In this document: positions 1 through 9,646 of the stretch, one piece after another
Layout: each line of letters starts with the position of its first letter
How positions within the stretch are numbered: position 1 is the stretch's first letter
From: Streptomyces djakartensis
Lineage (GTDB): Bacteria; Actinomycetota; Actinomycetes; Streptomycetales; Streptomycetaceae
Reading direction: 5' to 3'
Length of the DNA: 64,000 bases
Assembly (NCBI RefSeq): GCF_014651075.1
Contig: NZ_BMWE01000016.1
Location: 88,874 to 152,873 of the forward strand
The notes under the pieces: model-generated
The model's input: only the letters and a program-made list of their open reading frames with translations
Told to the model about the DNA's origin: nothing
Database searches by the model: none
Made by a program: the position numbers and the translations under genes

Positions 1-2
1 GG

Positions 3-869
<867 letters not shown>

Positions 870-978
870 GCGAGGCTCCGGAACCGCCAATTACGGACAT
901 AGCGGGAGCAAAAGTGAATAGCGTGACGACTCACGGGGCACTCCGTTCCCTGGAACCCCACAGAGAACGGAGCCGCAG

Positions 979-1254
979 ATGATCATCAAGAAGATGCACG
1001 AGATGGGCGTCCGCAGCGAGCACGCCTACATGGCCGCCGTGGCCTCCGTCGGTTTGAGCGTCGTCGCCTGGGTGGGCTCGCTGAAGATGGAGCACGGCAC
1101 CGGCCTCGCCCGCGCCGACCGCTGGGGCATCTTCGTGGGCGAGTGGGCCCCGACGTTCTTCGGCCTCGGTCTCGCCCTGTCCCACTACGAACAGCAGGAC
1201 GGCACCCTCACCGCCGACGTCCACGAGTTCCGGCAGCCGCGGAAAGCCGGCTGA
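979..1254 (+). CDS. small two-helix membrane protein, conserved hypothetical
   Basis: A 91-residue protein with two likely membrane segments, at about residues 16-35 (alanine/valine rich, ending VAWVGS) and 50-67 (EWAPTFFGLGLALS). They are joined by a short polar loop with a basic-acidic mix. The start ATG is preceded by GAACGGAG at a good distance. The hydrophilic tail ends QPRKAG. No enzymatic motif is visible. It stands alone between the UvrA-like gene and a 71-residue protein. Function unknown. Confidence 0.7.
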   Translation: MIIKKMHEMGVRSEHAYMAAVASVGLSVVAWVGSLKMEHGTGLARADRWGIFVGEWAPTFFGLGLALSHYEQQDGTLTADVHEFRQPRKAG

Positions 1255-1304
1255 ACGGCCCACTCCGGCGAGCCCGCGGCACCGTGGGCGCGCACCCTGG
1301 TGCC

Positions 1305-1520
1305 ATGGCGTCCGTGAAACCCGTCGTGGTCCACCCGCCCGCCGCGGACGGCGGCCGGCGGGTCAGCGTGGACGGCCGGTTTCTCGGGATCGCGTACGGT
1401 TTGCTGGACGTCGCCGAGTTCCTGCGGAGGGCGGGCATCGAGGACGCGGACGAGGCGTACGCGGCGGCGTCGGGGCTGATCGAGTGGCGCGGCGGCGGGC
1501 CCGGCACCTGGGGCCGCTGA
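1305..1520 (+). CDS. small conserved hypothetical protein (71 aa)
   Basis: I chose the ATG that opens MASVKPVVVHPP; longer upstream readings of the same frame run through low-complexity arginine/proline sequence and are unlikely. The product is acidic in its second half (IEDADEAYAAASGLIEW) and resembles the very short, single-domain hypothetical proteins widespread in Streptomyces. The pattern GRRVSVDGRFLGIAYGLLDV suggests a small alpha/beta fold. There is no convincing ribosome site. No function can be assigned. Confidence 0.55.
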   Translation: MASVKPVVVHPPAADGGRRVSVDGRFLGIAYGLLDVAEFLRRAGIEDADEAYAAASGLIEWRGGGPGTWGR

Positions 1521-1596
1521 CTCCGCGTGACGGTGCCGCTTCCCCCGGATGGACCAGTCGCGTGACCCCGGGGCGCCTTTCGCAGTTGTGCCGAGC

Positions 1597-1815
1597 ATGA
1601 AGAAGCGCAGCATGCTCGCCATCGCCTCCCTCGCCACCGGCTTCGTCGTCGCGGCGGTCACTCCTTCGCATGCCGTCGGAGAGGGCCTCGGCCCCATCAG
1701 CGTGGACGACACCCTCAAGACGCTCGACCAGACCGTCGCCAAGGACGGCCTCTCCGTGGCCAAGAAGGACGGCGTCAAGAGGGCCACCAAGAAGGTGGCG
1801 AAGAAGAAGGGCTGA
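1597..1815 (+). CDS. small secreted lysine-rich protein
   Basis: A 72-residue product starting MKKRSM, with a clear Sec signal peptide (basic start, hydrophobic LAIASLATGFVVAAV, cleavage likely after TPSHA near residue 26). The mature peptide would be only about 46 residues: an acidic first half followed by a strongly basic tail with repeated KK pairs (KRATKKVAKKKG). An upstream in-frame ATG exists but would put 16 charged residues before the signal sequence. A basic tail like this could bind anionic wall polymers or nucleic acid, but that is inference; no family was recognised. Confidence 0.65.
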   Translation: MKKRSMLAIASLATGFVVAAVTPSHAVGEGLGPISVDDTLKTLDQTVAKDGLSVAKKDGVKRATKKVAKKKG

Positions 1816-1963
1816 CGATCCGCTCCGGTTCCGGGCCCACGGCGTCGGCGCTTCCCGCGTGAGGGGAGCGCCGGCGCCGTTGTCATGCGCCCTCAACTGG
1901 ACCTGGTTTCCGTGGCAGGGTGGAGCGGGCAAGCCTCAGGGGGCCAACAGCAGAGGGGGACCT

Positions 1964-3007
1964 GTGACCGTCGTCTGGATCAACGGCGCGTTCGGTGCGG
2001 GGAAGACCACCACCGCACGGGAACTGATCGAACTGATCCCGAACAGCACGCTCTTCGACCCGGAGGTCATCGGCGGTGCGCTCGCCCACCTGCTGCCACC
2101 CAAACACCTCGCCGCGGTCGGTGACTTCCAGGACCTGCCGATCTGGCGACGGCTCGTGATCGACACCGCGGCCGCGATGCTCGCGGAGCTGGGCGGAACC
2201 CTGGTGGTCCCCATGACCCTGTTGCGTCAGGAGTACCGCGACGAGATCTTCGGCGGTCTGGCCGCCCGCAGGATCGAAGTCAGTCATATCCTGCTCACTC
2301 CGGCCGAAACGATCCTGCGGGAACGTATAGCGGGCCGCGAGGTACCACCCGACCTTCCCGACGGCGAGGCGCGAATACGTCAGTGGTCCTTCGACCACAT
2401 CGAGCCGTACCGCGCGGCCCTCGCCTCCTGGCTCACCGCCGACGCCCACCCGGTCGACACCAGCGACCTCACGCCGTACCAGGCCGCCGCCCGTATCGCC
2501 GAGGCCGTGAGCAACGGCTCCGTGCCCGCCTGCGACATCGTGCAGACCCCCGAGCCCACCGCCGAGACAGTCGCCGCCGGTGTGCTCCTCTTCGACGAGC
2601 GGAACCGCGTGCTGCTCGTCGACCCCACGTACAAGCCCGGCTGGGAGTTCCCCGGCGGGGTCGTCGAGCCCGGTGAGGCGCCCGCGCGTGCCGGGGTGCG
2701 GGAGGTCGCAGAGGAGACCGGTATCCGCCTCGACGAGCCGCCGACCCTGCTCGTCGTCGACTGGGAACGCCCCGCACCCCCCGGATTCGGCGGTCTGCGG
2801 CTCCTCTTCGACGGCGGCCTCCTCGACTCCGCGGACGCCGGACGGCTGGTGCTGCCCGGGCCGGAGCTGCGCGACTGGCGGTTCGTCACCGAGGAGGAGG
2901 CGGCCGAACTGCTGCCCCCGGTGCGCTACGAGCGGTTGCGCTGGGCGCTGCGGGCACGCGAACGCGGGGCGGCGATCTATCTGGAAGCCGGAGTACCGGT
3001 CGGCTGA
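1964..3007 (+). CDS. AAA/kinase-like P-loop protein fused to a Nudix hydrolase domain
   Basis: The GTG start follows AGAGGGGGA closely and opens VTVVWINGAFGAGKTT. The 347-residue product has two domains. Residues 1-185 form a small P-loop fold with Walker A NGAFGAGKTT and a chain layout like shikimate/gluconate-kinase-type or tunicamycin-resistance-type proteins. Residues 200-335 form a Nudix domain whose signature matches the consensus exactly (G232, E238, R246-E247, E250-E251, G253). Nudix enzymes cleave nucleoside diphosphate-X compounds. The fusion suggests phosphorylation and hydrolysis of related small molecules by one protein, or a resistance/house-cleaning role. The substrate is unknown and the gene stands alone. 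Confidence 0.85.
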   Translation: MTVVWINGAFGAGKTTTARELIELIPNSTLFDPEVIGGALAHLLPPKHLAAVGDFQDLPIWRRLVIDTAAAMLAELGGTLVVPMTLLRQEYRDEIFGGLAARRIEVSHILLTPAETILRERIAGREVPPDLPDGEARIRQWSFDHIEPYRAALASWLTADAHPVDTSDLTPYQAAARIAEAVSNGSVPACDIVQTPEPTAETVAAGVLLFDERNRVLLVDPTYKPGWEFPGGVVEPGEAPARAGVREVAEETGIRLDEPPTLLVVDWERPAPPGFGGLRLLFDGGLLDSADAGRLVLPGPELRDWRFVTEEEAAELLPPVRYERLRWALRARERGAAIYLEAGVPVG

Positions 3008-3223
3008 AGCCGGCCCGTCCGAAGTGCACTTTACCCGGGGTGGGGGATTCAGAAGGAGAAGCAAGAGGAAACGGCGCCGCAGTCACCGCCAATCGCTGCC
3101 CAAGGAATCCCCCGCACTCCTTCAGGCTCCGGGTAATCACATTCCCAGCCCGCGTCAACACTCCTCCATGACGGCAAACAATCCCTTTCCCGGCCCCTGC
3201 TCGCCTTGACCGGACTCAAGTGC

Positions 3224-3243
3224 CATTGCGAAAGTCCGCAATG
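3224..3243. promoter_or_regulatory. 7-bp inverted repeat upstream of the peptide ABC operon
   Basis: CATTGCG and CGCAATG are perfect reverse complements separated by AAAGTC. They sit about 70 bp before the first gene of the ABC importer in an otherwise gene-free 305-bp stretch. The size and symmetry fit a dimeric repressor operator. No regulator gene lies beside it, so the binding protein is unknown. The rest of the stretch (3008-3312) shows no other convincing signal beyond a TTGACC near 3207. Confidence 0.35.
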
Positions 3244-3312
3244 TCTCACGGCGGCGTTCACGACCGCCGATCAATTTCCTTGCCCCAGGGGCAGATCCGG
3301 GATGTCAGTACG

Positions 3313-4344
3313 ATGACCACGCAACACCAGCCGGTCGACACCGGTGGCGGCACCGCGCCGCCGACCGAGCCGCCGACACAGGATTCCAGACCCGGCGGCC
3401 CGGTCGTCGCCGGGCGTTCACCGGCCCGGATGGCCTGGAAGCGGATCAGGCGGGACAAGGTCACCACCGTCGCCCTGGTGGCCACCCTCCTGTTCATCGC
3501 GGTCGCACTGCTCGCTCCGGTCCTCACCTCGCTGACCGGCTGGGGACCGATCACCCCCGACAACAAGGCGATCAACCCGGACACGGGCAACTTCCCCTAC
3601 GGGTCGCTGGGCGGCATCGGCGCGGAGCATCTCCTCGGCGTGGAACCGGGCACGGGCTACGACCTCTTCGCCCGCGTCGTCTACGGCCTGCGCACTTCCC
3701 TCTACGTGGGCTTCGCCTCGGCCGTGCTCTCCACGGCCGTCGGTGTCGTGGCGGGGCTCGCGGCCGGCTACTTCGGCGGCTGGGTCGACTCCCTGCTGTC
3801 CCGGGTCATGGACGTGATGCTGGCGTTTCCGCAGCTGCTGTTCATCATCGCGCTCACCCCGGTCATCCAGAACGCGCTGCAGACCGACAGCCACGGCGGC
3901 ACGGACGAGAACCTCCGCCTGCTCGTGCTGGTCCTGAACATCGCGGTGTTCGCGTGGGCCTACACGGCCCGCCTGGTGCGCGGACAGGTACTGTCCCTGC
4001 GCGAGCGGGAGTTCGTCGACGCCGCCCGGCTGATGAGCGCAGGCCGGCGGCACATCCTCTTCCGGCAGCTGCTGCCCAACCTGTGGGCGCCGGTCCTCAT
4101 CTCCTTCGCGCTCGCCGTCCCGCAGAACATCACCACCGAGGCGGCCCTGTCGTATCTGGGCGTCGGTGTCATCCCGCCCAGCCCCGACTGGGGAGCGCTG
4201 CTGTCGGACGCCTCCCAGTTCTTCCTGCAGGACCCGATGTACCTCTTCGTGCCCGGCATCCTGCTCCTCCTCCTGGTCCTGGCGCTCAACCTCCTCGGGG
4301 ACGGCGTCCGGGACGCCCTGGACCCCCGTGCCAGGCGCGGCTGA
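3313..4344 (+). CDS. peptide/nickel-type ABC transporter permease (DppC/OppC family)
   Basis: Inner-membrane permease of 343 residues. A poorly structured, proline-rich cytosolic N-terminus precedes a first membrane span (TTVALVATLLFIAVALLAPV), a long periplasmic-side loop, and then five further spans typical of the BPD_transp_1 fold. The coupling (EAA) loop reads DAARLMSAGRRHILFRQLLP, followed by the usual TTEAALSYLGVGVIPPSPDWG. I start at the ATG of MTTQHQ; an upstream in-frame ATG at 3241 lies inside an inverted repeat. It is the first gene of a five-gene importer. Family placement is firm; the substrate (oligopeptide, dipeptide or metal chelate) is not readable from this gene. Confidence 0.92.
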   Translation: MTTQHQPVDTGGGTAPPTEPPTQDSRPGGPVVAGRSPARMAWKRIRRDKVTTVALVATLLFIAVALLAPVLTSLTGWGPITPDNKAINPDTGNFPYGSLGGIGAEHLLGVEPGTGYDLFARVVYGLRTSLYVGFASAVLSTAVGVVAGLAAGYFGGWVDSLLSRVMDVMLAFPQLLFIIALTPVIQNALQTDSHGGTDENLRLLVLVLNIAVFAWAYTARLVRGQVLSLREREFVDAARLMSAGRRHILFRQLLPNLWAPVLISFALAVPQNITTEAALSYLGVGVIPPSPDWGALLSDASQFFLQDPMYLFVPGILLLLLVLALNLLGDGVRDALDPRARRG

Positions 4345-4418
4345 CAAGCACCCCCGAGTGTCGGCCCGGCGGTCCCACCAACGGCCGCCTCGCCCGTAGC
4401 AAGAACGGAGTTTCCCCA

Positions 4419-6104
4419 ATGACGCGCACACCGCGCACCACGCGCAGATCGCGCACGGTCGCTCTCTCGGCAACCGCCGTGGTGATCGCCCTCGGAGCCA
4501 CCGCATGCGCAGGGCCCTCCAGCGGCAGCGGCAGCGGCGCTCCCGGCAAGGGCGGCACGCTGACCATCCTGGACAAGGCGGACTTCGACCACCTCGACCC
4601 CCAGCGCGTCTACACGACCGAGGGCTCGAGCATGGATGAGGAGATCGTCCGCACCCTCACCGGCTGGGACGAGACGGGTCCGAAGCCGAAGCTGGTGGGC
4701 GACCTGGCGACCGACACAGGAACGCCCAGCAAGGGCGCCACGGTGTGGACCTTCCACCTGCGGCACGGCGTCAAATACCAGGACGGCACCGAGGTCACCG
4801 CACCGGACGTCAAGTACGGCGTCGAGCGGTTCTTCTCCTCCGACATCAACGGCGGCCCGCCCTACGCCTCCCAGTGGCTCGTCGGCGGCGCCGACTACAA
4901 GGGCCCCTACCAGGGCAAGGAACTCGGCTCCATCCGGACGCCGGACATGTACACCATCGTCTTCCACCTGAACCAGCCGGTGGCCGACTTCAACGAGACC
5001 ACCGCGATGCCGGGCTGGTCCGCCGTGCCCAAGGCCCATGACACCGGCTCGACGTACGACACCAAGGTCTGGTCCGACGGCCCGTACATGATCAAGTCGT
5101 ACACAAAGAACAAGGAACTGATCCTCACCCGCAACACGCACTGGTCCCAGTCGACCGACCCGATCCGGCAGCAGAACGTCGACGAGATGGACGTCGAGTT
5201 CGGCCAGGACGAGGCAGCCATCGACCAGCAGATCAAGGCCGACGCCGGCACCGCGCGGACCTCGATCCAGCAGTGGCCGATCGCGGGCTCCGACCTGGCC
5301 CAGCTGGCAGGCGACCCCTCGCTGAAGAGCCGTTACTACAAGATCCCCGCGCCCGGCATCAACTACCTGGCCATCAACACCACCCGCGTCAAGGACCTGA
5401 AGGTCCGCCAGGCGATCGAGTACGCCATCGACAAGACCACGGTCCGCGGTGCCTTCGGCGGCTCGGCGTACGGCGACTACGCCACCACGATGCTGAGCCC
5501 CGGCATCGGCGGATACCGGAAGTTCAACCTGTACAGCGCCAATCCGGCGGGCAACCTCGCCAAGGCCAAGGAGCTGATGCAGCAGGCCGGCAACCCGAGG
5601 CCGGCCATGTCGATCGCCGTGGAGAACACCCCCACCCAGGAGCACTTCGCCGACGCGGTGAAGACCGCGCTGGGGCGCATCGGCATCCACGTCAACATCT
5701 CCCCGATCGACGCTGCCGACTACTTCAGCACCGTCGACAACGTGAAGAACCAGTACGACCTGACCTGGGGCGACTGGATCGCCGACTGGCCGAACGCCTC
5801 CACCGTGCTGCCCACTCTCTTCGACGGCCGGCTCATCAAGAAGAACCCGCAGGCCAACCAGGATCTGTCGTACCTGAACGACCCGAAGGTCAACGCGCTG
5901 ATCGACAAGGCCGCCGGGATGACGGACGTCAAGCAGCGCAACGCCGCCTACGGGCAGATGGACCGGCAGATCCTCAAGGACGCCGCCGTGGTCCCGCTGA
6001 CGTACATGAACTTCAGCGACATGTCCGGCTCCAAGGTCGGCGGGGTCATCCCCGACACGATCCTGGCCGAGCCGAGCCTGGTCCACGTCTACGTCAAGCA
6101 TTGA
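4419..6104 (+). CDS. ABC transporter substrate-binding lipoprotein, SBP_bac_5 (peptide) family
   Basis: A 561-residue extracellular binding protein. It has a basic leader and a lipobox ending GATAC, then a Gly/Ser linker (GPSSGSGSG) before the folded part, as in Streptomyces membrane-anchored binding proteins. The first strand region KGGTLTILDKADFDHLDPQRVY and the segment WTFHLRHGVKYQDGTEVTAPDVKYG are classic for the DppA/OppA family. The ATG lies after AACGGAG. It delivers substrate to the permeases encoded on either side. The order permease, binding protein, permease, ATPase, ATPase is common in actinomycetes. Its closest subfamily (oligopeptide versus other) is undetermined. Confidence 0.92.
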   Translation: MTRTPRTTRRSRTVALSATAVVIALGATACAGPSSGSGSGAPGKGGTLTILDKADFDHLDPQRVYTTEGSSMDEEIVRTLTGWDETGPKPKLVGDLATDTGTPSKGATVWTFHLRHGVKYQDGTEVTAPDVKYGVERFFSSDINGGPPYASQWLVGGADYKGPYQGKELGSIRTPDMYTIVFHLNQPVADFNETTAMPGWSAVPKAHDTGSTYDTKVWSDGPYMIKSYTKNKELILTRNTHWSQSTDPIRQQNVDEMDVEFGQDEAAIDQQIKADAGTARTSIQQWPIAGSDLAQLAGDPSLKSRYYKIPAPGINYLAINTTRVKDLKVRQAIEYAIDKTTVRGAFGGSAYGDYATTMLSPGIGGYRKFNLYSANPAGNLAKAKELMQQAGNPRPAMSIAVENTPTQEHFADAVKTALGRIGIHVNISPIDAADYFSTVDNVKNQYDLTWGDWIADWPNASTVLPTLFDGRLIKKNPQANQDLSYLNDPKVNALIDKAAGMTDVKQRNAAYGQMDRQILKDAAVVPLTYMNFSDMSGSKVGGVIPDTILAEPSLVHVYVKH

Positions 6105-6121
6105 CGCACCTGTTCTTCAGC

Positions 6122-6149
6122 CCCGCCGGCGGCCCCGGCCGCCGGCGGG
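6122..6149 (+). terminator. strong intercistronic GC hairpin after the binding-protein gene
   Basis: CCCGCCGGCGGCC and its exact reverse complement lie 2 bp apart, giving a 12-13 bp stem. It occupies the 75-bp gap between the binding protein and the next permease. There is no T-run. Such hairpins usually protect the upstream mRNA and reduce read-through, so the binding protein is made in excess over the membrane parts. That role is inferred from position. Confidence 0.6.
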
Positions 6150-6179
6150 CATCCCACTCACGTCAGGTCCCGGCACCCC

Positions 6180-7172
6180 ATGTTTCGTTACCTCGTCAGA
6201 CGCCTGCTGGCAGCGGCCCTGATCATGCTGGTGATCACCACGATCACCTTCTTCGTCTTCTTCGCGCTGCCGTCCGACCCCGCCCTCCTGGCCTGCGGGA
6301 AGACGTGCTCCCCCTCGCGCCTCGCGGAGATCAAGCACTCTCTGGGCCTGGACCAGGGCTACCTCACGCAGTACTGGGAGTTCCTCAAGGGGCTGTTCGC
6401 CGGCCGTGACTTCGGCGACCAGAGCGTGCGCATCCACTGCGGCGCGCCCTGCCTCGGTGTCTCCTTCCAGACCGACACCCCGGTCCTGACCACCCTGCTG
6501 TCGGACTTCCCGGCGGACCTCTCCCTCGGTCTGGGAGCCGCGGTGGCCTTCCTGGTCCTGGGCGTGGGCCTCGGCACCGTCGCCGCGGTGCGCAGGGGCA
6601 GGGCCGCCGACAAGGCGGCGGTCGGACTGGCCCTGTTCGGCGTGTCGGTGCAGATCTACTTCATCGGCCTGCTGCTGCTGTACCTCTTCGTCGACAAGTT
6701 CCAGATCCTGCCGGCCTCCGGGTACACCTCGATCACCGAGGACCCGGCCGGCTGGTTCAAGGGCCTGATCCTGCCGTGGACCACCCTGGTCATCGTCTAC
6801 CTCGCGATGTACACCCGGCTCAGCCGCTCCTCCATGCTGGAGGTCTTCGCCGAGGACTACATGCGCACCGCCCGCGCCAAAGGCCTGCCGGCCGCCACCG
6901 TCGTCCTCAAGCACGGACTTCGCGCGGCCATCACCCCGATCATCACCATCTTCGGCATGGACGTCGGCTCCCTGATCGGCGGCTCAGCCGTCATCACCGA
7001 GTCGGTGTTCGGCATCAACGGCATCGGCAAACTCGCGGTCGACTCCGTGCAGAACTCCGATCTGCCGGTCATCCTCGGCACCACGCTCTTCGCCGCGAGC
7101 TTCGTCGTCCTCGCCAACGTCGTCGTCGACCTGGTGTACGGCCTCGTCGACCCGCGCGTGCGCCTCGCCTGA
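6180..7172 (+). CDS. peptide/nickel-type ABC transporter permease (DppB/OppB family)
   Basis: A 330-residue integral membrane protein opening MFRYLVRRLLAAALIMLVITT, the typical DppB start with a first span directly after RR. It includes the family landmark DPALLACG, a long external loop and five more spans. The EAA loop reads FAEDYMRTARAKGLPAATVVLKH and is followed by RAAITPIITIFGMDVGSLIGGSAVITE, diagnostic of this family. It forms the membrane channel with the 3313-4344 product. The loop carries paired cysteines (CGKTC and CGAPC), somewhat unusual for DppB proteins. It is co-directional with the two ATPase genes that follow 26 bp later. Confidence 0.92.
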   Translation: MFRYLVRRLLAAALIMLVITTITFFVFFALPSDPALLACGKTCSPSRLAEIKHSLGLDQGYLTQYWEFLKGLFAGRDFGDQSVRIHCGAPCLGVSFQTDTPVLTTLLSDFPADLSLGLGAAVAFLVLGVGLGTVAAVRRGRAADKAAVGLALFGVSVQIYFIGLLLLYLFVDKFQILPASGYTSITEDPAGWFKGLILPWTTLVIVYLAMYTRLSRSSMLEVFAEDYMRTARAKGLPAATVVLKHGLRAAITPIITIFGMDVGSLIGGSAVITESVFGINGIGKLAVDSVQNSDLPVILGTTLFAASFVVLANVVVDLVYGLVDPRVRLA

Positions 7173-7198
7173 GCCCTTCCTCGTCCTTGGGAACAACC

Positions 7199-8302
7199 GT
7201 GTCCGTATCGACCTCACCGCGGCCCGCCGGCCTCGCGCCCGCGCCCGCACCCTTCCTCGACGTCCGTGACCTGAGGGTGCACTTCCCGACCGAGGACGGC
7301 CTCGTCAGTGCCGTCGACGGCGTCTCCTTCACCCTGGAGAAGGGCAGAACCCTCGGTATCGTCGGCGAGTCCGGATCCGGCAAGTCGGTGACATCACTGG
7401 CCCTGCTCGGACTGCACAAGGGCACCCGAGCCCAGGTGTCGGGCGAGATCTGGCTGGAGGGCAGGGAACTCGTCGCCCTGCCCGAGACGGAGATGCGCGC
7501 CCTGCGCGGCCGCACGGTCTCCATGATCTTCCAGGACCCGCTGTCCGCGCTGCACCCCTTCTTCACGGTCGGCTCCCAGATCGCCGAGGCCTACCGCGTG
7601 CACCACAAGGTGTCCAAGAAGGAGGCCAGGGACCGCGCCGTGGAGATGCTGAGGCGGGTCGGCATCCCGCAGCCCGAACGCCGGGTCAGGGACTACCCGC
7701 ACCAGTTCTCCGGCGGTATGCGCCAGCGCGCCATGATCGCCATGTCCCTGGTCTGCGACCCCGCCCTGCTCATCGCCGACGAACCCACCACCGCCCTGGA
7801 CGTCACCGTCCAGGCGCAGATCCTGGACCTGATCCGCGATCTGCGGGAGGAGTTCGGCTCCGCCGTCGTCATCATCACCCACGACCTCGGCGTGGTCAGC
7901 GACGTCGCCGACGACATCCTGGTGATGTACGGCGGTCGCCGCATCGAGTACGGCACCTCCCGCGAGGTGCTCACGCAACCCCAGCACCCCTACACCTGGG
8001 GCCTGCTGCAGTCGATGCCGCACCTCACCGGCGACGTCGGCGAACGGCTGAACCCGATCCCCGGCACACCGCCGAGTCCGATCAACCGGCCGGACGGCTG
8101 TTCCTTCCACCCGCGCTGCGCCTGCAAGGGCTGGGTTCCTCAAGGGCGTTGCACCGTGGAACGGCCCGAGCTGCGCCCCGTCGCCGGCGCCGCGGGGCAC
8201 TTCACCGCGTGCCATCTCACCGACGCGGCGAGGCAGGAGATCCGCGGCGGGACCGGCCTAACGGAAGAACGCGGTACCGGCACCACACGGGCCGCCCGGT
8301 GA
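7199..8302 (+). CDS. peptide/nickel-type ABC transporter ATPase (DppD/OppD family)
   Basis: A 367-residue cytosolic ATPase; I use the GTG that opens VSVSTSPRPAG. Walker A GESGSGKSV, Q-loop IFQDPLSALHPF, signature FSGGMRQRAMIAMSL, Walker B LLIADEPTTALDVT and H-loop ITHDLG are all intact. The C-terminus carries the oligopeptide-type extension with cysteines (CSFHPRCACKGW...C...C) that in DppD/OppD proteins holds an iron-sulphur or structural site. It pairs with the next gene as the two unequal ATPase subunits of the importer. The stop overlaps a possible upstream GTG of that gene. Confidence 0.92.
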   Translation: MSVSTSPRPAGLAPAPAPFLDVRDLRVHFPTEDGLVSAVDGVSFTLEKGRTLGIVGESGSGKSVTSLALLGLHKGTRAQVSGEIWLEGRELVALPETEMRALRGRTVSMIFQDPLSALHPFFTVGSQIAEAYRVHHKVSKKEARDRAVEMLRRVGIPQPERRVRDYPHQFSGGMRQRAMIAMSLVCDPALLIADEPTTALDVTVQAQILDLIRDLREEFGSAVVIITHDLGVVSDVADDILVMYGGRRIEYGTSREVLTQPQHPYTWGLLQSMPHLTGDVGERLNPIPGTPPSPINRPDGCSFHPRCACKGWVPQGRCTVERPELRPVAGAAGHFTACHLTDAARQEIRGGTGLTEERGTGTTRAAR

Positions 8303-8328
8303 CGGCGGCGGACGAAAGGAAACACGCC

Positions 8329-9432
8329 GTGAGCACCACCCAGCCCCTCACCGGGCGGACGACCGACCGCCCGGCCGGAGAGAACCTCCTCGAAGTGCGC
8401 GGTCTGCACAAGCACTTCCCCCTGCGGCAGGGCATCATCTTCCAGCGGCGGGTCGGGGCCGTACGCGCCGTCGACGGCATCGACTTCTCGGTCGGACCGG
8501 GGGAGTCGCTGGGGCTCGTCGGTGAGTCCGGCTGCGGCAAGTCGACCACGGGCCGTCTGATCACCCGGCTGCTCGAACCCACCGGCGGATCAGTCGTCTT
8601 CGACGGCGAGGACATCACCCACCAGCCCGCCGCGCGGATGGCGCGGGCCCGCCGCAACCTGCAGATGATCTTCCAGGACCCGTACTCCTCGCTGAACCCC
8701 CGGCACACCGTCGGCACCATCATCGAAACGCCCATGCGGCTGGGCGGCGTCAACCCGCCGCAGGGCCACAAGAAGCGGGCCCAGGAACTGCTGGAGACGG
8801 TCGGCCTCAACCCCGAGCACTACAACCGCTACCCCGACGAGTTCTCCGGCGGCCAGCGCCAGCGCATCGGCGTCGCCCGCGCCCTCGCCCTGCGGCCGAA
8901 GCTGATCGTGGCCGACGAGCCCGTCTCCGCGCTGGACGTGTCCATCCAGGCCCAGGTGGTCAACCTGCTCCAGGACCTCCAGCGGGAGTTCGGGATCGCC
9001 TTCGTCTTTATCGCCCACGACCTCGCCGTCGTACGGCACTTCTCCGAACGGGTCGCCGTGATGTACCTCGGCAAGATCGTCGAGGTCGCCGACCGGGAGT
9101 CCCTCTACACCCGTCCCCGGCACCCCTACACCCACGCGCTGCTGTCCGCCGTCCCCGAGGCCGACCCCGACGCCATGCGGCGGCGCGAGCGCATCCGGCT
9201 GGCCGGGGACGTGCCCTCACCGATCGACCCGCCCTCCGGCTGCCGCTTCCGCACCCGCTGCTGGAAGGCCCGGGACAGGTGTGCCGCCGAGGAACCGCCC
9301 CTGCTGAGGGCCGACGGCAGCGCGGCAGGCCATCTGACCGCCTGTCATTTTCCCGAGGAGCCGTCGGTCCGGGCGCGGGCCGAGGACATCGTCCTGGACC
9401 CGGCGCTCGCCGGGCCCGAGGGGAAGTCCTGA
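8329..9432 (+). CDS. peptide/nickel-type ABC transporter ATPase (DppF/OppF family)
   Basis: A 367-residue ATPase. GTG at 8329 is preferred because GAAAGGA lies 8 bp before it; a GTG at 8299 overlapping the previous stop is the alternative. Walker A GESGCGKSTT, Q-loop IFQDPYSSLNPRHTVG, signature FSGGQRQRIGVARAL, Walker B LIVADEPVSALDVS and H-loop IAHDLAVV are all present. The C-terminal extension has the family cysteines (CRFRTRCWKARDRC). It is the last gene of the importer, followed by a 214-bp gap (9433-9646) before the next operon. Confidence 0.92.
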   Translation: MSTTQPLTGRTTDRPAGENLLEVRGLHKHFPLRQGIIFQRRVGAVRAVDGIDFSVGPGESLGLVGESGCGKSTTGRLITRLLEPTGGSVVFDGEDITHQPAARMARARRNLQMIFQDPYSSLNPRHTVGTIIETPMRLGGVNPPQGHKKRAQELLETVGLNPEHYNRYPDEFSGGQRQRIGVARALALRPKLIVADEPVSALDVSIQAQVVNLLQDLQREFGIAFVFIAHDLAVVRHFSERVAVMYLGKIVEVADRESLYTRPRHPYTHALLSAVPEADPDAMRRRERIRLAGDVPSPIDPPSGCRFRTRCWKARDRCAAEEPPLLRADGSAAGHLTACHFPEEPSVRARAEDIVLDPALAGPEGKS

Positions 9433-9646
9433 CGCGGCCGGAATGGCGGCGGCTGAAGATCGCGGCACGTCGTCGTGGCAGCCGGAGCATGGTGCACCGC
9501 CGTGAAGGCGAACGCCATGGCGCCGACGGCCTGTGCACGGCCAAGAAATCCTCCTTTTCACGTGTGAATGCGGGCATAGAAGACACTCGTGAATAAATCG
9601 GACTGAACGTGTGAACGTGTGAACGGGTGTCGAGGAGGAGTGGCTG

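Noticed and set aside
3960..6101. 713-codon open frame on the minus strand opposite the permease and binding-protein genes
   Set aside because: It mirrors the third-position GC bias of the real plus-strand genes, has no family motif, and the plus-strand frames encode clear ABC transporter proteins.
9550..9640. Repeated CGTGTGAA elements (near 9561, 9608 and 9617) as an operator array or stress-sigma promoter
   Set aside because: The copies are short and irregularly spaced, and I could not align convincing -35/-10 elements with the downstream start.
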